Assembly (NCBI RefSeq): GCF_014647135.1
Contig: NZ_BMOP01000023.1
Coordinates: 1,242 to 60,416 of the forward strand
Length of the DNA: 59,175 nucleotides
Direction of reading: 5' to 3'
Source of the DNA: Shewanella xiamenensis
GTDB taxonomy: Bacteria > Pseudomonadota > Gammaproteobacteria > Enterobacterales > Shewanellaceae
A program made the position numbers and the translations under genes. The notes under the pieces were generated by a model that did no database searches, was not told the origin of the DNA, and saw only the letters and a program-made list of their open reading frames with translations. Shown here piece by piece: positions 51,933 through 59,175 of this stretch. Every line of letters begins with the position of its first letter. Position 1 is the first letter of the stretch.

Positions 51933-53177
51933 ATGGGGAATGGATTTATGGGGAACCTGACAGTAAAAGAGATTGAGTCCAAGGCTAAAGGAGAACCTGG
52001 CCGGTATGCAGATGGAGCCGGTCTGTATTTTGTTGTCCCAAAGCTTGGCGTTCCATATTGGATGCTCCGTTACACGGCGCAATCCAAACGCAAGGAAATG
52101 ACCTTAGCAAAATACAGTGATATGTCTCTTGCGGATGCGCGTGCGGAAGCTACTACCAAAATGAAACAGTTTCGCGATGGTCTCGACCCGCTCATAGCCA
52201 AAAAACGTGCAGAGCAATCCCAAATCAAAACCGTTGATGATCTCTTTGCCGATTGGCATTTAGGTAACGTTAAAAGACTCAAGCACCACGAAATCCCCGA
52301 ACGTATCTACCGTAAAGACATTGCTCCCCATATAGGCAGCTTCAATGTCGATAGCGTCACAGCCAGAGACATAAAGGCTGTATTACAAGCTATTGCAGCC
52401 ACTAACCGCCCAGCAATAGCTAACGATGCACTAATGTACTGCAAGCAGCTTTTTAATCACGGCATAAAGCTGGATTTGCTCAGCGCAAACCCAGCAAGTG
52501 CATTTTCTGTATCAGATGCTGGTGGCTTAGAAAAAAGTAAAGACCGCGCTTTAACGCTAGAGGAAATCACCACGTTTTTTAAAATCGCTAGGGAAAATAG
52601 TGACAGCTTTAGCCGTGACAACTACCTAGCTTGTGCACTACTGATTACATTGGGAGTACGTAAGTCTGAGTTGGCAGAAGCGCCTTGGAAGGAGTTTAAT
52701 CTTGATGAGAAGGTGTGGAATCTGTCAAAAAATAGGAGCAAATCTGGAGTGGGTATTGCGATTCCATTGCCGCCCATAGTGATGGAATGGCTATATGAGC
52801 TAAAAATCAGAGCATATGACTCCGAGTATGTCTTCCCCAGCAGACGCTCAAGTAAAAATCCCCATATGGGCCCTGATACGCTAAACCGAGCAATCACTAA
52901 ACTATTTGACCACGAAGCTGGTAAGAAAAAACAACCCCCAAACTTAATGGGTGATATGCCCCACTTCACTGTGCACGATCTACGTCGTACCTGCCGCACC
53001 CTGCTTGCAAAACAAGGAACGCCAGGGCACGTTGCAGAGCGTTGCCTTAACCACAAACTAAAGGGTGTTGAAGGGATTTATAACCAGCATGATTATTTCG
53101 AGGAGCGAAGAGAAGCGTTAGCAAAAATGTCACAATATTTGAAGGATATTATCAACACTCCTAAAAAGGCGAATTGA
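51933..53177 (+). CDS. P4-type tyrosine integrase
   Basis: Site-specific recombinase that integrates and excises mobile islands. The N-terminal DUF4102 arm-binding region (ADGAGLYFVVPKLG near 20-35) is typical of the P4/phage family. The catalytic domain shows Arg in TLGVRKSELAEA, HDLRRTCRTLL (HxxR), a late LNHKL and the nucleophile region IYNQHDYFEERR. ATG 51933 is 5 bp from AAGG and gives 414 residues; ATG 51948 also fits the usual MGNLTVKEIES start. It directly follows yicC, implying insertion at its 3' end. Confidence 0.93.
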   Translation: MGNGFMGNLTVKEIESKAKGEPGRYADGAGLYFVVPKLGVPYWMLRYTAQSKRKEMTLAKYSDMSLADARAEATTKMKQFRDGLDPLIAKKRAEQSQIKTVDDLFADWHLGNVKRLKHHEIPERIYRKDIAPHIGSFNVDSVTARDIKAVLQAIAATNRPAIANDALMYCKQLFNHGIKLDLLSANPASAFSVSDAGGLEKSKDRALTLEEITTFFKIARENSDSFSRDNYLACALLITLGVRKSELAEAPWKEFNLDEKVWNLSKNRSKSGVGIAIPLPPIVMEWLYELKIRAYDSEYVFPSRRSSKNPHMGPDTLNRAITKLFDHEAGKKKQPPNLMGDMPHFTVHDLRRTCRTLLAKQGTPGHVAERCLNHKLKGVEGIYNQHDYFEERREALAKMSQYLKDIINTPKKAN

Positions 53178-53539
53178 AAATTATTTTTATTCAGTGGGTC
53201 GTGCACGATATGATAGTTTGGTGGTTTCATTAGATCTATCCGTAGAAGCTAGCATCATCGAAGTTATTTTTGGACAAAACATTGCTAGATTTTTTACTCT
53301 AATTCATTGGTTTCGGATTAATATTTCTATGGTTTCGGCGAGCAATTATAAATTACAGCGCTGATGTAACTTATTAATAATGAAAAAAATTGCTAAAATC
53401 ATTATTCAACTTTGTATATTTCTAGCTCTGGATTATGGTTCAAAATATAATAGGTAGTTCAGCAACTCCTGAATCTGAGACTGTAAAATAATTAATCAGG
53501 ATTGCTATGATTTGTTTTCCTGTTTACCCCACAATAGAG

Positions 53540-53559
53540 GGACGCAAGGTTATGCGTCC
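53540..53559. repeat. Hairpin downstream of the repeat-lipoprotein gene
   Basis: GGACGCA (53540-53546) and TGCGTCC (53553-53559) form a 7-bp stem 22 bp beyond the lipoprotein stop. There is no T-run, so it is at best a weak terminator. The rest of 53178-53580 is AT-rich intergenic sequence with only a 25-codon frame at 53380. Confidence 0.35.
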
Positions 53560-53580
53560 ACTGCTTTAGAATTGAGATGA

Positions 53581-53916
53581 TTAATTTTTTTGAATAGGAG
53601 TCAATCCATTGTTGCGGCTATCAACAGCATCCTCTAAGTCGAAACCTGAATCACGCCAGGTCTTAGCTTCTTGGGGGAGAAATTTCTGCCCCCCCCACGC
53701 AATTGCATCTTCTAAATTGAAACCATTCATGTTCCAATCTGACGCCTCTGAAGCATTAAAGCCACTTAGATGCCATTTTTGAGCTAATGTAGAAGTAAAG
53801 CCAGCAGACTTCCAAGCTGAGATTTCATCTGCTGACATACCAGACCAATCCTTCGGCATAGAGCTACAAGCAAACAACATTAAACAAATCAAAAAACTAG
53901 AGCAAATTTTAAACAT
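53581..53916 (-). CDS. Lipoprotein of 13-residue GF-A-W repeats
   Basis: Unknown function. GGAGG 6 bp upstream selects ATG 53916, giving 111 residues. The signal peptide ends in a lipobox (LMLFAC, mature Cys about 17). The mature part is six tandem 13-residue units with consensus xxxGFxxxxAxxW, such as KSAGFTSTLAQKW, HLSGFNASEASDW and NMNGFNLEDAIAW. Each unit is probably a helical turn motif in a small solenoid. A G8 run on the coding strand (53689-53696) falls in the fifth unit. It is last in a three-gene minus-strand cluster of exported proteins. Confidence 0.75.
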   Translation of the reverse strand: MFKICSSFLICLMLFACSSMPKDWSGMSADEISAWKSAGFTSTLAQKWHLSGFNASEASDWNMNGFNLEDAIAWGGQKFLPQEAKTWRDSGFDLEDAVDSRNNGLTPIQKN

Positions 53917-53959
53917 AGCGCCTCCGCAGGTTTTATCATTTACAGTATAAATTCGTAAT

Positions 53960-54325
53960 TTAATCATCATTAGCAATGGCTGAAGCTATGCCAATGATTG
54001 CTGCACCAACCACAACACCACCTAAAATTTCACTATCGTCATCCCATCGTTCACGACGGGAATCTCTCAGTTCTCGACGAATTTCTCTTCTGGCTTCTCT
54101 TTTTTCACGGCTAACCTCACTATATCCCTCACGAATCTCTCGTTTTGCACATTCGCGAGTTTTACAGCGTTTGAGTTCACGTTTTGCTTCACGCTTTTCA
54201 CGCTCAATTTCATGCTTTCCTTCTCTATATTCATTCCTAACTTCCCATCGCCCGGCGAAAGCATGGTTACTCCACAACCCCAAAAAAAGAGCAGTACTTA
54301 AAGATATAACAATGAATAATTTCAT
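53960..54325 (-). CDS. Exported Arg/Glu-rich helical protein with C-terminal membrane tail
   Basis: Not recognised. The 121 residues have a signal peptide (MKLFIVISLSTALFLGL, cleavage after AFA), then a long strongly charged helix rich in REKREA-type pairs (about 30-95), with two cysteines in RCKTRECAKR, and a C-terminal Gly/Ala-rich segment ILGGVVVGAAIIGIASAIA that could insert in a membrane. The ATG overlaps the previous stop by 4 bp (ATGA), so it is coupled to the upstream gene. It may line a periplasmic surface or bind nucleic acids; no evidence decides. Confidence 0.7.
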   Translation of the reverse strand: MKLFIVISLSTALFLGLWSNHAFAGRWEVRNEYREGKHEIEREKREAKRELKRCKTRECAKREIREGYSEVSREKREARREIRRELRDSRRERWDDDSEILGGVVVGAAIIGIASAIANDD

Positions 54326-54696
54326 TGCTGAACTCCTTTGCTTTTACGGAAGGAGTGAATTTTTTCTTCGTAACGCTTAAGAACCTCTGAACATTCTTCA
54401 ATTTTGAGTTCAATATTGCTGCCATAACCAAAGCTAGCGGAAAATAAAAACGCTCTATCAAGACCAAGTGCTCTGGCAATTTCACCATTGACATCCATCG
54501 CTTCACGCTCCAAATCAGCTTTCTGTTCAGATGTAACACATCCAAGAGAAAGACCCGTTAGATAGCCAAACTTCTTCAAACCATCATCTATTTCTGCTTC
54601 AGCCTGAAGAAGATCTGCGGGATTTTCTTTTGCAACGGCGAATATAGAGAGAGTTAGGAATACGTAACTCAACAACATCTTTAAAATTCTTTGCAT
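54322..54696 (-). CDS. Small exported protein of unknown function
   Basis: Not recognised. Four in-frame ATG codons lie at 54708, 54702, 54699 and 54696; GGAG spaced 6 bp from the last one favours 54696 (124 residues). The signal peptide MQRILKMLLSYVFLTLSIFAVA precedes a helical mature domain with two cysteines (LGCVTSEQK and IEECSEVLK) that could pair. It is the first gene of the exported trio. The 278-bp region 54697-54974 upstream contains no gene and ends in the 7-bp repeat array. Confidence 0.7.
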   Translation of the reverse strand: MQRILKMLLSYVFLTLSIFAVAKENPADLLQAEAEIDDGLKKFGYLTGLSLGCVTSEQKADLEREAMDVNGEIARALGLDRAFLFSASFGYGSNIELKIEECSEVLKRYEEKIHSFRKSKGVQQ

Positions 54697-54910
54697 CATC
54701 ATCTCCATGTGTCGAATTTAGGTATTGTTCAGTGAAGCACTAGTAAAATAGCGTAGTCTTAGTAACGAGTTAGTGCTAATTTTGAGGTGAAATATTTTAA
54801 CTTGACAGCATTTGACATTGTGACTAGATACAGAACATTTGTCGTTTAGAATAATTTAATATCTATAGCCAACTACAAGTAAATCGATAATCAGTAAACA
54901 GTCGATGGGT

Positions 54911-54991
54911 TCTACGCTCTACGCTCTACGCTCTACGCTCTACGCTCTACGCTCTACGCTCTACGCTCTACGCTCTACGCTCTACGCTCTA
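54911..54991. repeat. Heptanucleotide array (TCTACGC)11
   Basis: Eleven perfect copies of TCTACGC (54911-54987) followed by a partial TCTA. The minus-strand channel gene ends inside the last two copies, so its stop codon TAG and the C-terminal Arg-Arg-Ala come from the repeat. A 7-bp unit is prone to strand slippage, and copy number may vary among relatives. Confidence 0.95.
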
Positions 54992-55649
54992 AATTAGAAC
55001 TAACTAAACTAGAAACCACAACTGCCATGTAAAAAACGCCTACGATTGACTCTAAGTATACTAAGGTCTTCGCGATCGGAGTCACAGGACTGATATCGCC
55101 ATAGCCAAGAGTAGTTAATGTGACAAAGCTAAAATAAGCGCTATTAGAGAAATTATCCTCCCACTTAATTGCTTCCAATCCATGAAAAGATAGTGGATCT
55201 AACTCGACTAAAATCAAGTAAGTCACTGCCCACATTAATCCTAGTAATAAAAATAAAGCAACTGAACCAATAAGCTTATTGTTGTCGATTTTACCTGAGA
55301 ATAAGATTTGCCTAACTAATGATTGGAAGGTACCACAGAAAAATATCAAGGTCAGAGCAAGCATCAGTAGGCTCGTCTCTTGAATATTAAGTGTATACTG
55401 AGTCACTGTCGCACCTATCCATGTCACTACCAGCCCTCTTAAGAAATGCGTCCACTTTCTGTCAAACTGCAAGCTAACAAAACAAACTATGAAGATAATA
55501 ATGATGATGCTCCGGATCACATATTCCGTTATATTACCTCGCAACAACTGCACTAGAGAGGCGGAGATTAACAGCATGATTAATGCTAGCGTTAAGTAGA
55601 TAAAGTTATTTTTCTGACTTATTTTTTGCGTTGCTCTGCTGAGCTTCAT
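54975..55649 (-). CDS. Two-pore-helix K+ channel protein
   Basis: Probable potassium channel with the selectivity filter TTLGYGD at about residues 183-189. The 224 residues show four N-terminal helices (about 17-37, 42-59, 73-90, 94-112), then the pore region with outer helix at 128-148, the filter, and inner helix at about 198-218. No RCK nucleotide-binding domain follows; instead the chain ends at NLERRA in the heptanucleotide array. It stands alone between the exported trio and the exporter operon. The C-terminal tail is unusually short for the family. Confidence 0.85.
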   Translation of the reverse strand: MKLSRATQKISQKNNFIYLTLALIMLLISASLVQLLRGNITEYVIRSIIIIIFIVCFVSLQFDRKWTHFLRGLVVTWIGATVTQYTLNIQETSLLMLALTLIFFCGTFQSLVRQILFSGKIDNNKLIGSVALFLLLGLMWAVTYLILVELDPLSFHGLEAIKWEDNFSNSAYFSFVTLTTLGYGDISPVTPIAKTLVYLESIVGVFYMAVVVSSLVSSNLERRA

Positions 55650-55797
55650 CGTTATCCCCCTTTCGCTTTTGAGCGTTATGTATTTGTATGTTTGATTGGA
55701 TCATATCGGAAAAATATGTGAGTCTTAACATGCATTAATTCGCATGTTATCGCTATACTCAACAACAGGTTATTAAACAACATTCAAGGTGCTAAAC

Positions 55798-56289
55798 GTG
55801 GATATCAAAATGAAGGACTCCTTGGTTGGAGGGATCATTAACGGAGCCATCAATGGCTACATCGCCAGTTACCATTTTAAGGGAATGGATAGTGTCCCCA
55901 TGTCGCTTAACATGATCACCAATACTGAGGTGACTGTATGGGGTCAAGCTGTATCTCTCACGTTTGGTTTAGGGATTATTTTATCGCTGATCACGTCAAA
56001 GTTGTTTATTCATCAACTCAAGAAATCCCATCCACTGCTTATCAATAAACTACAAAGTGGTTTTTGGTCTCACCTTGTCCCTATTGCAGTAACGCATGCC
56101 GCGGCGCTATTCGGTTGGTTCGTTGCTCTTGCGGTTATCTGGACGAAATATGTCGGTGAAGTGTCTGTATCTTCTTCGAGTGCTGTTGGGTTGGTTGGCC
56201 TGTTTGCTTTCATCATTACAATTGCCGTAGAAGTCAGAACTAAGAAAAGTATCATCTATAAAAAGGTCAATTTACTGGAACAAAAATAA
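55798..56289 (+). CDS. Four-helix inner-membrane protein of the exporter operon
   Basis: Not recognised. Starts are possible at GTG 55789, GTG 55798 and ATG 55810; AAGGT 8 bp ahead favours 55798 (163 residues). Three or four membrane helices cover about 10-30, 45-65, 90-112 and 123-143. It is followed after 25 bp by the membrane fusion protein gene, so it is probably part of the same transport system. A DUF2798-type resemblance was considered but is not asserted. Confidence 0.7.
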   Translation: MDIKMKDSLVGGIINGAINGYIASYHFKGMDSVPMSLNMITNTEVTVWGQAVSLTFGLGIILSLITSKLFIHQLKKSHPLLINKLQSGFWSHLVPIAVTHAAALFGWFVALAVIWTKYVGEVSVSSSSAVGLVGLFAFIITIAVEVRTKKSIIYKKVNLLEQK

Positions 56290-56314
56290 CAGTAAACGAG
56301 CATAGGAACACAAA

Positions 56315-57421
56315 ATGTCAGAAAACAATACTAAAATGAGTTCAGAGCAGGATGATAAAAAAATTAATCAAGCTCGTTCATTCACTTACTACATTTTTAC
56401 TTTGTTTGCCGCACTCTGGCTTTACACTTTGTGGGCTGATCGAATCACTCCTATGACAGATCAAGCTCGAGTGAATGGTCAATTGATCCGCATTAGTCCC
56501 GAAGTATCAGGTCCTATTTCACAAGTACATATTATCAACAATAGCTCTGTCAAGACGGGAGATCCACTTGTCACCATCGACCCGCGCCCATTTGAATTAG
56601 CTGTTAAAGCTGCAAAGTTTGATTTACAGCAAGCCGCGCAATCTTATGAGGCAGATTCAGCTGCGATCAGTGTCGCTCAGGCGAATGAAGTCGCGGCTCG
56701 CATTAAGGTTGATAATGCAAAGAAAAATGTAGAGCGTAATCGCATTTTGGCAGAAAAAGGTACTATAAGCCAAGCCTCAATGGACGACATCATCGCTAAA
56801 CTGGAGACTGCGCAAGCAGGACTAGTTCAAGCTTCGTCTGCATTGGATAAAGCTAAACAGGAGTTTGGTCCCAGAGGAATAGACAACCCAGAAATACAAT
56901 CTGTTCTTAACCGGCAAGAGCAGGCGCTACTCGATCTCAATCGTACTAAACTTTTAGCTCCTGCTGATGGTGTGATCACTAACATGAATGTTGCAGTTGG
57001 TCATTATGCAAGTACTGGGCAACCTATTCTCACGTTTATCAATAACAATAACCCGTGGTTGACCGCCATGGTGAGAGAAAACTCCCTTGCTCATTTGAAA
57101 CCTGGTGATAAAGTCAAAATTGTTTTTGATGCTCATCCAGGTGATGTGTTTGAGGGGCAAATATCTTCCATTGGTTGGGGAAGTAGTGGTAATGGTAGCC
57201 TTGCAGAAGATGCCAGCAATGGGCTAATGACTTCACCAACAAGCAGTTCAAAAGCACAACGTTTCCCCGTGAATATTGAGTTCAAGCAATTACCCGATAA
57301 TCTTGAGCTGAGATATGGTGGCCGTGCAGTCGTTGGTTTCTATCCTGATGAAAGCTATCTTGGTGAAAGACTGCAAGATTTGTGGATCTGGGCATGGAGT
57401 TATATCAGCTATGTATCGTAG
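56315..57421 (+). CDS. HlyD/EmrA-type membrane fusion protein
   Basis: Periplasmic adaptor linking an inner-membrane transporter to an outer-membrane channel. The 368 residues have one anchor (about 24-43), biotinyl-lipoyl halves (TDQARVNGQLIRISPEVSG near 50-70 and LLAPADGVITNMNVAVGHY near 207-225), a coiled-coil hairpin (about 95-200) and a beta-barrel with GDKVKIVFDAHPG. It overlaps the next gene by 11 bp, an operon sign. No outer-membrane TolC partner or ATPase is nearby; one must be encoded elsewhere. Confidence 0.9.
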   Translation: MSENNTKMSSEQDDKKINQARSFTYYIFTLFAALWLYTLWADRITPMTDQARVNGQLIRISPEVSGPISQVHIINNSSVKTGDPLVTIDPRPFELAVKAAKFDLQQAAQSYEADSAAISVAQANEVAARIKVDNAKKNVERNRILAEKGTISQASMDDIIAKLETAQAGLVQASSALDKAKQEFGPRGIDNPEIQSVLNRQEQALLDLNRTKLLAPADGVITNMNVAVGHYASTGQPILTFINNNNPWLTAMVRENSLAHLKPGDKVKIVFDAHPGDVFEGQISSIGWGSSGNGSLAEDASNGLMTSPTSSSKAQRFPVNIEFKQLPDNLELRYGGRAVVGFYPDESYLGERLQDLWIWAWSYISYVS

Positions 57422-58403
57422 TGCAGCAAACCCCATCATAAGAGTTGCGGTATTCCCTGTTTTATTACTGTTCTGGCAATACGTATTCGGAACGGATTTG
57501 CCTTTACTAGCACCTGCGATGTGTGCGGTATTTCTTACCACTACTCATGAGCCCCCCCCCGTCATTATGGTGTTTATTATGGGTGGCATTCTGTTCATTA
57601 CAGCTTGGTTTCAGGCGTTAATGAGTGAGCTGTTAAGCGATTATGCGCACCTCTACTACCTATTATTGTTTGGGGTCTTTTACTGGTGTATGGAGCGTAC
57701 AAAGAAGAATTCGCAAGACGTGTTTGCAATCTTGCTCATTGTGTCAACTGCGATGATTGCTGTTTTTACCCAGCAAAAAGGCATTAGTGTTGAGCAAATT
57801 CCCATGGCTCTGCTAGAAAATATTTTTATTGCAGGTTTTACCGCGTACTTGGCTTATTTTCTATTCCCAGGAGGTGAGCCACTTGCGACAAATACCATTT
57901 CAGTTGCCTCGACAACTAAATATTTGTTCGATTGGCAGACTATGCTCAAAACGATCATTGTTATGACTATGATGGTATGTACCATCCAATTGGATTTGGA
58001 ACAAAGCACAATTATTACCATCATTGTCGCGTTAATCATTAAGGACCCAGATCCTAGTATTGGTAAAGATTATGGATTGAGAAGATTACTGACGACATAC
58101 GCTAGTGTGCTCTATGCAATTCCGCCTCTAGTGATGTGTTTATTGCAGGCCAATATTGTGGGGACTTTAGGCGTAGCAGTGGTGAGTGCATTATTTATGG
58201 GGATTAATGCCGTCTCGAAGAAAGCCAGTTATAACTCGATTCAATTGATGTATTCCAGTTATGTCGTTTTGGTGTTTTATGGAATTACCTCAACGAGTAT
58301 CAGTGCAATTTCAGATGATCTTGTTCGCTTTACTTCCGTGTTTGCAGCAGTTCTACTTGGTATTATGAGTTTAATAATCTTGTATCCAAAAACGCAAAAA
58401 TGA
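57411..58403 (+). CDS. DUF2955/FUSC-like multi-pass exporter subunit
   Basis: Inner-membrane protein with about ten helices in 330 residues, in the pattern PLLAPAMCAVFLTTT and PDPSIGKDYGLRRLLTTYAS, similar to FUSC-type aromatic-compound efflux proteins paired with HlyD-type adaptors. The frame opens at 57315, but ATG 57411 begins just before the adaptor stop. A C9 run at 57552-57560 encodes Pro48-Pro50 and is prone to slippage. Whether the substrate is an aromatic acid or a drug is not told by sequence. Confidence 0.8.
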   Translation: MYRSAANPIIRVAVFPVLLLFWQYVFGTDLPLLAPAMCAVFLTTTHEPPPVIMVFIMGGILFITAWFQALMSELLSDYAHLYYLLLFGVFYWCMERTKKNSQDVFAILLIVSTAMIAVFTQQKGISVEQIPMALLENIFIAGFTAYLAYFLFPGGEPLATNTISVASTTKYLFDWQTMLKTIIVMTMMVCTIQLDLEQSTIITIIVALIIKDPDPSIGKDYGLRRLLTTYASVLYAIPPLVMCLLQANIVGTLGVAVVSALFMGINAVSKKASYNSIQLMYSSYVVLVFYGITSTSISAISDDLVRFTSVFAAVLLGIMSLIILYPKTQK

Positions 58404-58561
58404 TGCGGCAAGAGCCATAATGGTGCGAGTAAAATGAATAGAATCGATACTTAGTAAACCGCCGCAACTTCATTAGACGACTTCTAGCCCAATTACAACA
58501 CAACTGAAATGCAACAATGTCAGATCTAGTCTGAGCTAGTACAGACTAGTACACTATCTAC

Positions 58562-59125
58562 CTACGTATTACGTTTGTTCTTTTTGTTCTGATACATAGC
58601 ATTATCAGCCTCATTCAACATCTGCTCGATTGACTGATGCCTAAGGGGGTCAAAATCAACAAGGCCAAAAGAAAACTTTATACTATAGGGTAAACACTCT
58701 GACAAACAACGCGACCTTAGCGATGCCTCGAAGCGCATAATTAACTGTTCAATTTGGATTGAACTTGTATTCGTTAGAAATGCTACAAACTCATCACCTC
58801 CGAGCCTAGCAAAAATATCCGAACTGCGGAATGATTCCCTCATTTCATCAGCAAAGATTTTAAGTGCTCTATCACCTTCAGCATGTCCATGTGTATCATT
58901 GATCTCTTTGAATCTATCTAGATCAAAAAATAAAAGAGAGGCTGGAAACAACTCACGTTTGCATACGTCTAAGCTGTATTGAGTAAGCGTTAAAAAGCCG
59001 CGGCGATTTGATATTTTAGTCAATTCATCGGATATAGTGAGCTGCACAGCGGCTTTGTTTCCTAAATCAGTTGAACTAAAACCATAGCTGGTGATCTGAT
59101 CGGCATAGCCTATCAACTCACCCAT
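58562..59125 (-). CDS. GGDEF diguanylate cyclase, N-terminally short
   Basis: Likely synthesises cyclic-di-GMP. The domain has DELTKISNRRGFLTL at about 31-45, the intact active-site motif RLGGDEFVAFL near 108 and an upstream RSSD that matches the RxxD inhibitory site, five residues before GGDEF. From the ATG at 59125 it is 187 residues; a stop (TAG at 59156-59158) closes the frame further upstream, 18 bp before the window edge. The sensor half that such enzymes normally carry is not visible, so the gene is either a short cyclase or a truncated one. Confidence 0.7.
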   Translation of the reverse strand: MGELIGYADQITSYGFSSTDLGNKAAVQLTISDELTKISNRRGFLTLTQYSLDVCKRELFPASLLFFDLDRFKEINDTHGHAEGDRALKIFADEMRESFRSSDIFARLGGDEFVAFLTNTSSIQIEQLIMRFEASLRSRCLSECLPYSIKFSFGLVDFDPLRHQSIEQMLNEADNAMYQNKKNKRNT

Positions 59126-59175
59126 CAATCGTGTCAAAACCTCGCTATAAAACAACTAACTGGAAGCAATACAAT

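Noticed and set aside
54911..54991. Heptanucleotide array as a CRISPR
   Set aside because: The 7-bp copies are contiguous with no spacers and no Cas gene is present; it is a simple tandem repeat.
58526..58549. Inverted repeat CTAGTCTG/CAGACTAG as a terminator of the GGDEF gene
   Set aside because: The 8-bp arms are real, but no T-run follows and its distance from the stop is not decisive; it may be chance.
51738..59175. Island with a right attachment site inside the window
   Set aside because: I looked by eye for another copy of the yicC 3' end up to 59175 and found none, so the extent of the island is not asserted.

Overview
The window looks like a chromosomal segment of a gammaproteobacterium of the genus Shewanella. 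This is inferred from gene order and protein resemblance recalled from memory; no search was run. Almost everything up to about 51.7 kb is conserved core genome. The last 7.4 kb behind a tyrosine integrase is accessory in character.

Layout. (1) 1-490: promoters P1 and P2 and the boxA leader of a ribosomal RNA operon that runs leftwards out of the window, then the secA terminator. (2) 491-21642: secA, an M23 peptidase, divergent dciA, lpxC, and the complete division and cell wall (dcw) cluster on the minus strand, transcribed mraZ-rsmH-ftsL-ftsI-murE-murF-mraY-murD-ftsW-murG-murC-ftsQ-ftsA-ftsZ. There is no ddlB between murC and ftsQ. Many start and stop codons overlap (TAATG), which suggests translational coupling. 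An MraZ-type triple operator lies in front of mraZ. (3) 22135-27477: two PepSY membrane proteins, the second fused to a [2Fe-2S] domain, a small basic protein, glycerol kinase, and a sulfide:quinone oxidoreductase. (4) 27538-34680: a FadL-type porin and the leuABCD operon with a leader peptide and attenuator. (5) 34681-42424: a TPR membrane protein with a degenerate GGDEF domain, recQ, a YigI-type thioesterase, rarD, a PH-like membrane protein, and argA with a putative ArgR operator. (6) 42425-51737: rpmG, rpmB, radC, coaBC, dut, slmA, an S9 peptidase, folE, pyrE, rph and yicC, the enterobacterial order with the peptidase and folE inserted between slmA and pyrE.

(7) 51738-59175: a P4-type integrase directly behind yicC, preceded by a cluster of GGTGGGTAT repeats. 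Then come a three-gene set of small exported proteins, one of them a lipoprotein of 13-residue repeats; a two-pore-helix K+ channel whose 3' end runs into eleven copies of a 7-bp repeat; a 4-TM protein, membrane fusion protein and DUF2955-like exporter operon; and a GGDEF protein at the right edge. Three slippage-prone tracts (G8, C9 and the 7-bp array) fall in this accessory part.

How it works together: most of the core is envelope growth and division (peptidoglycan precursors, septal synthesis, lipid A commitment, Sec translocase), followed by leucine, arginine, pyrimidine, folate and CoA synthesis. I see no CRISPR array, tRNA gene, transposase or recognisable defence system. The best candidates for something undescribed are the repeat lipoprotein operon, the PepSY/[2Fe-2S] pair, and the cluster of slippage-prone loci.
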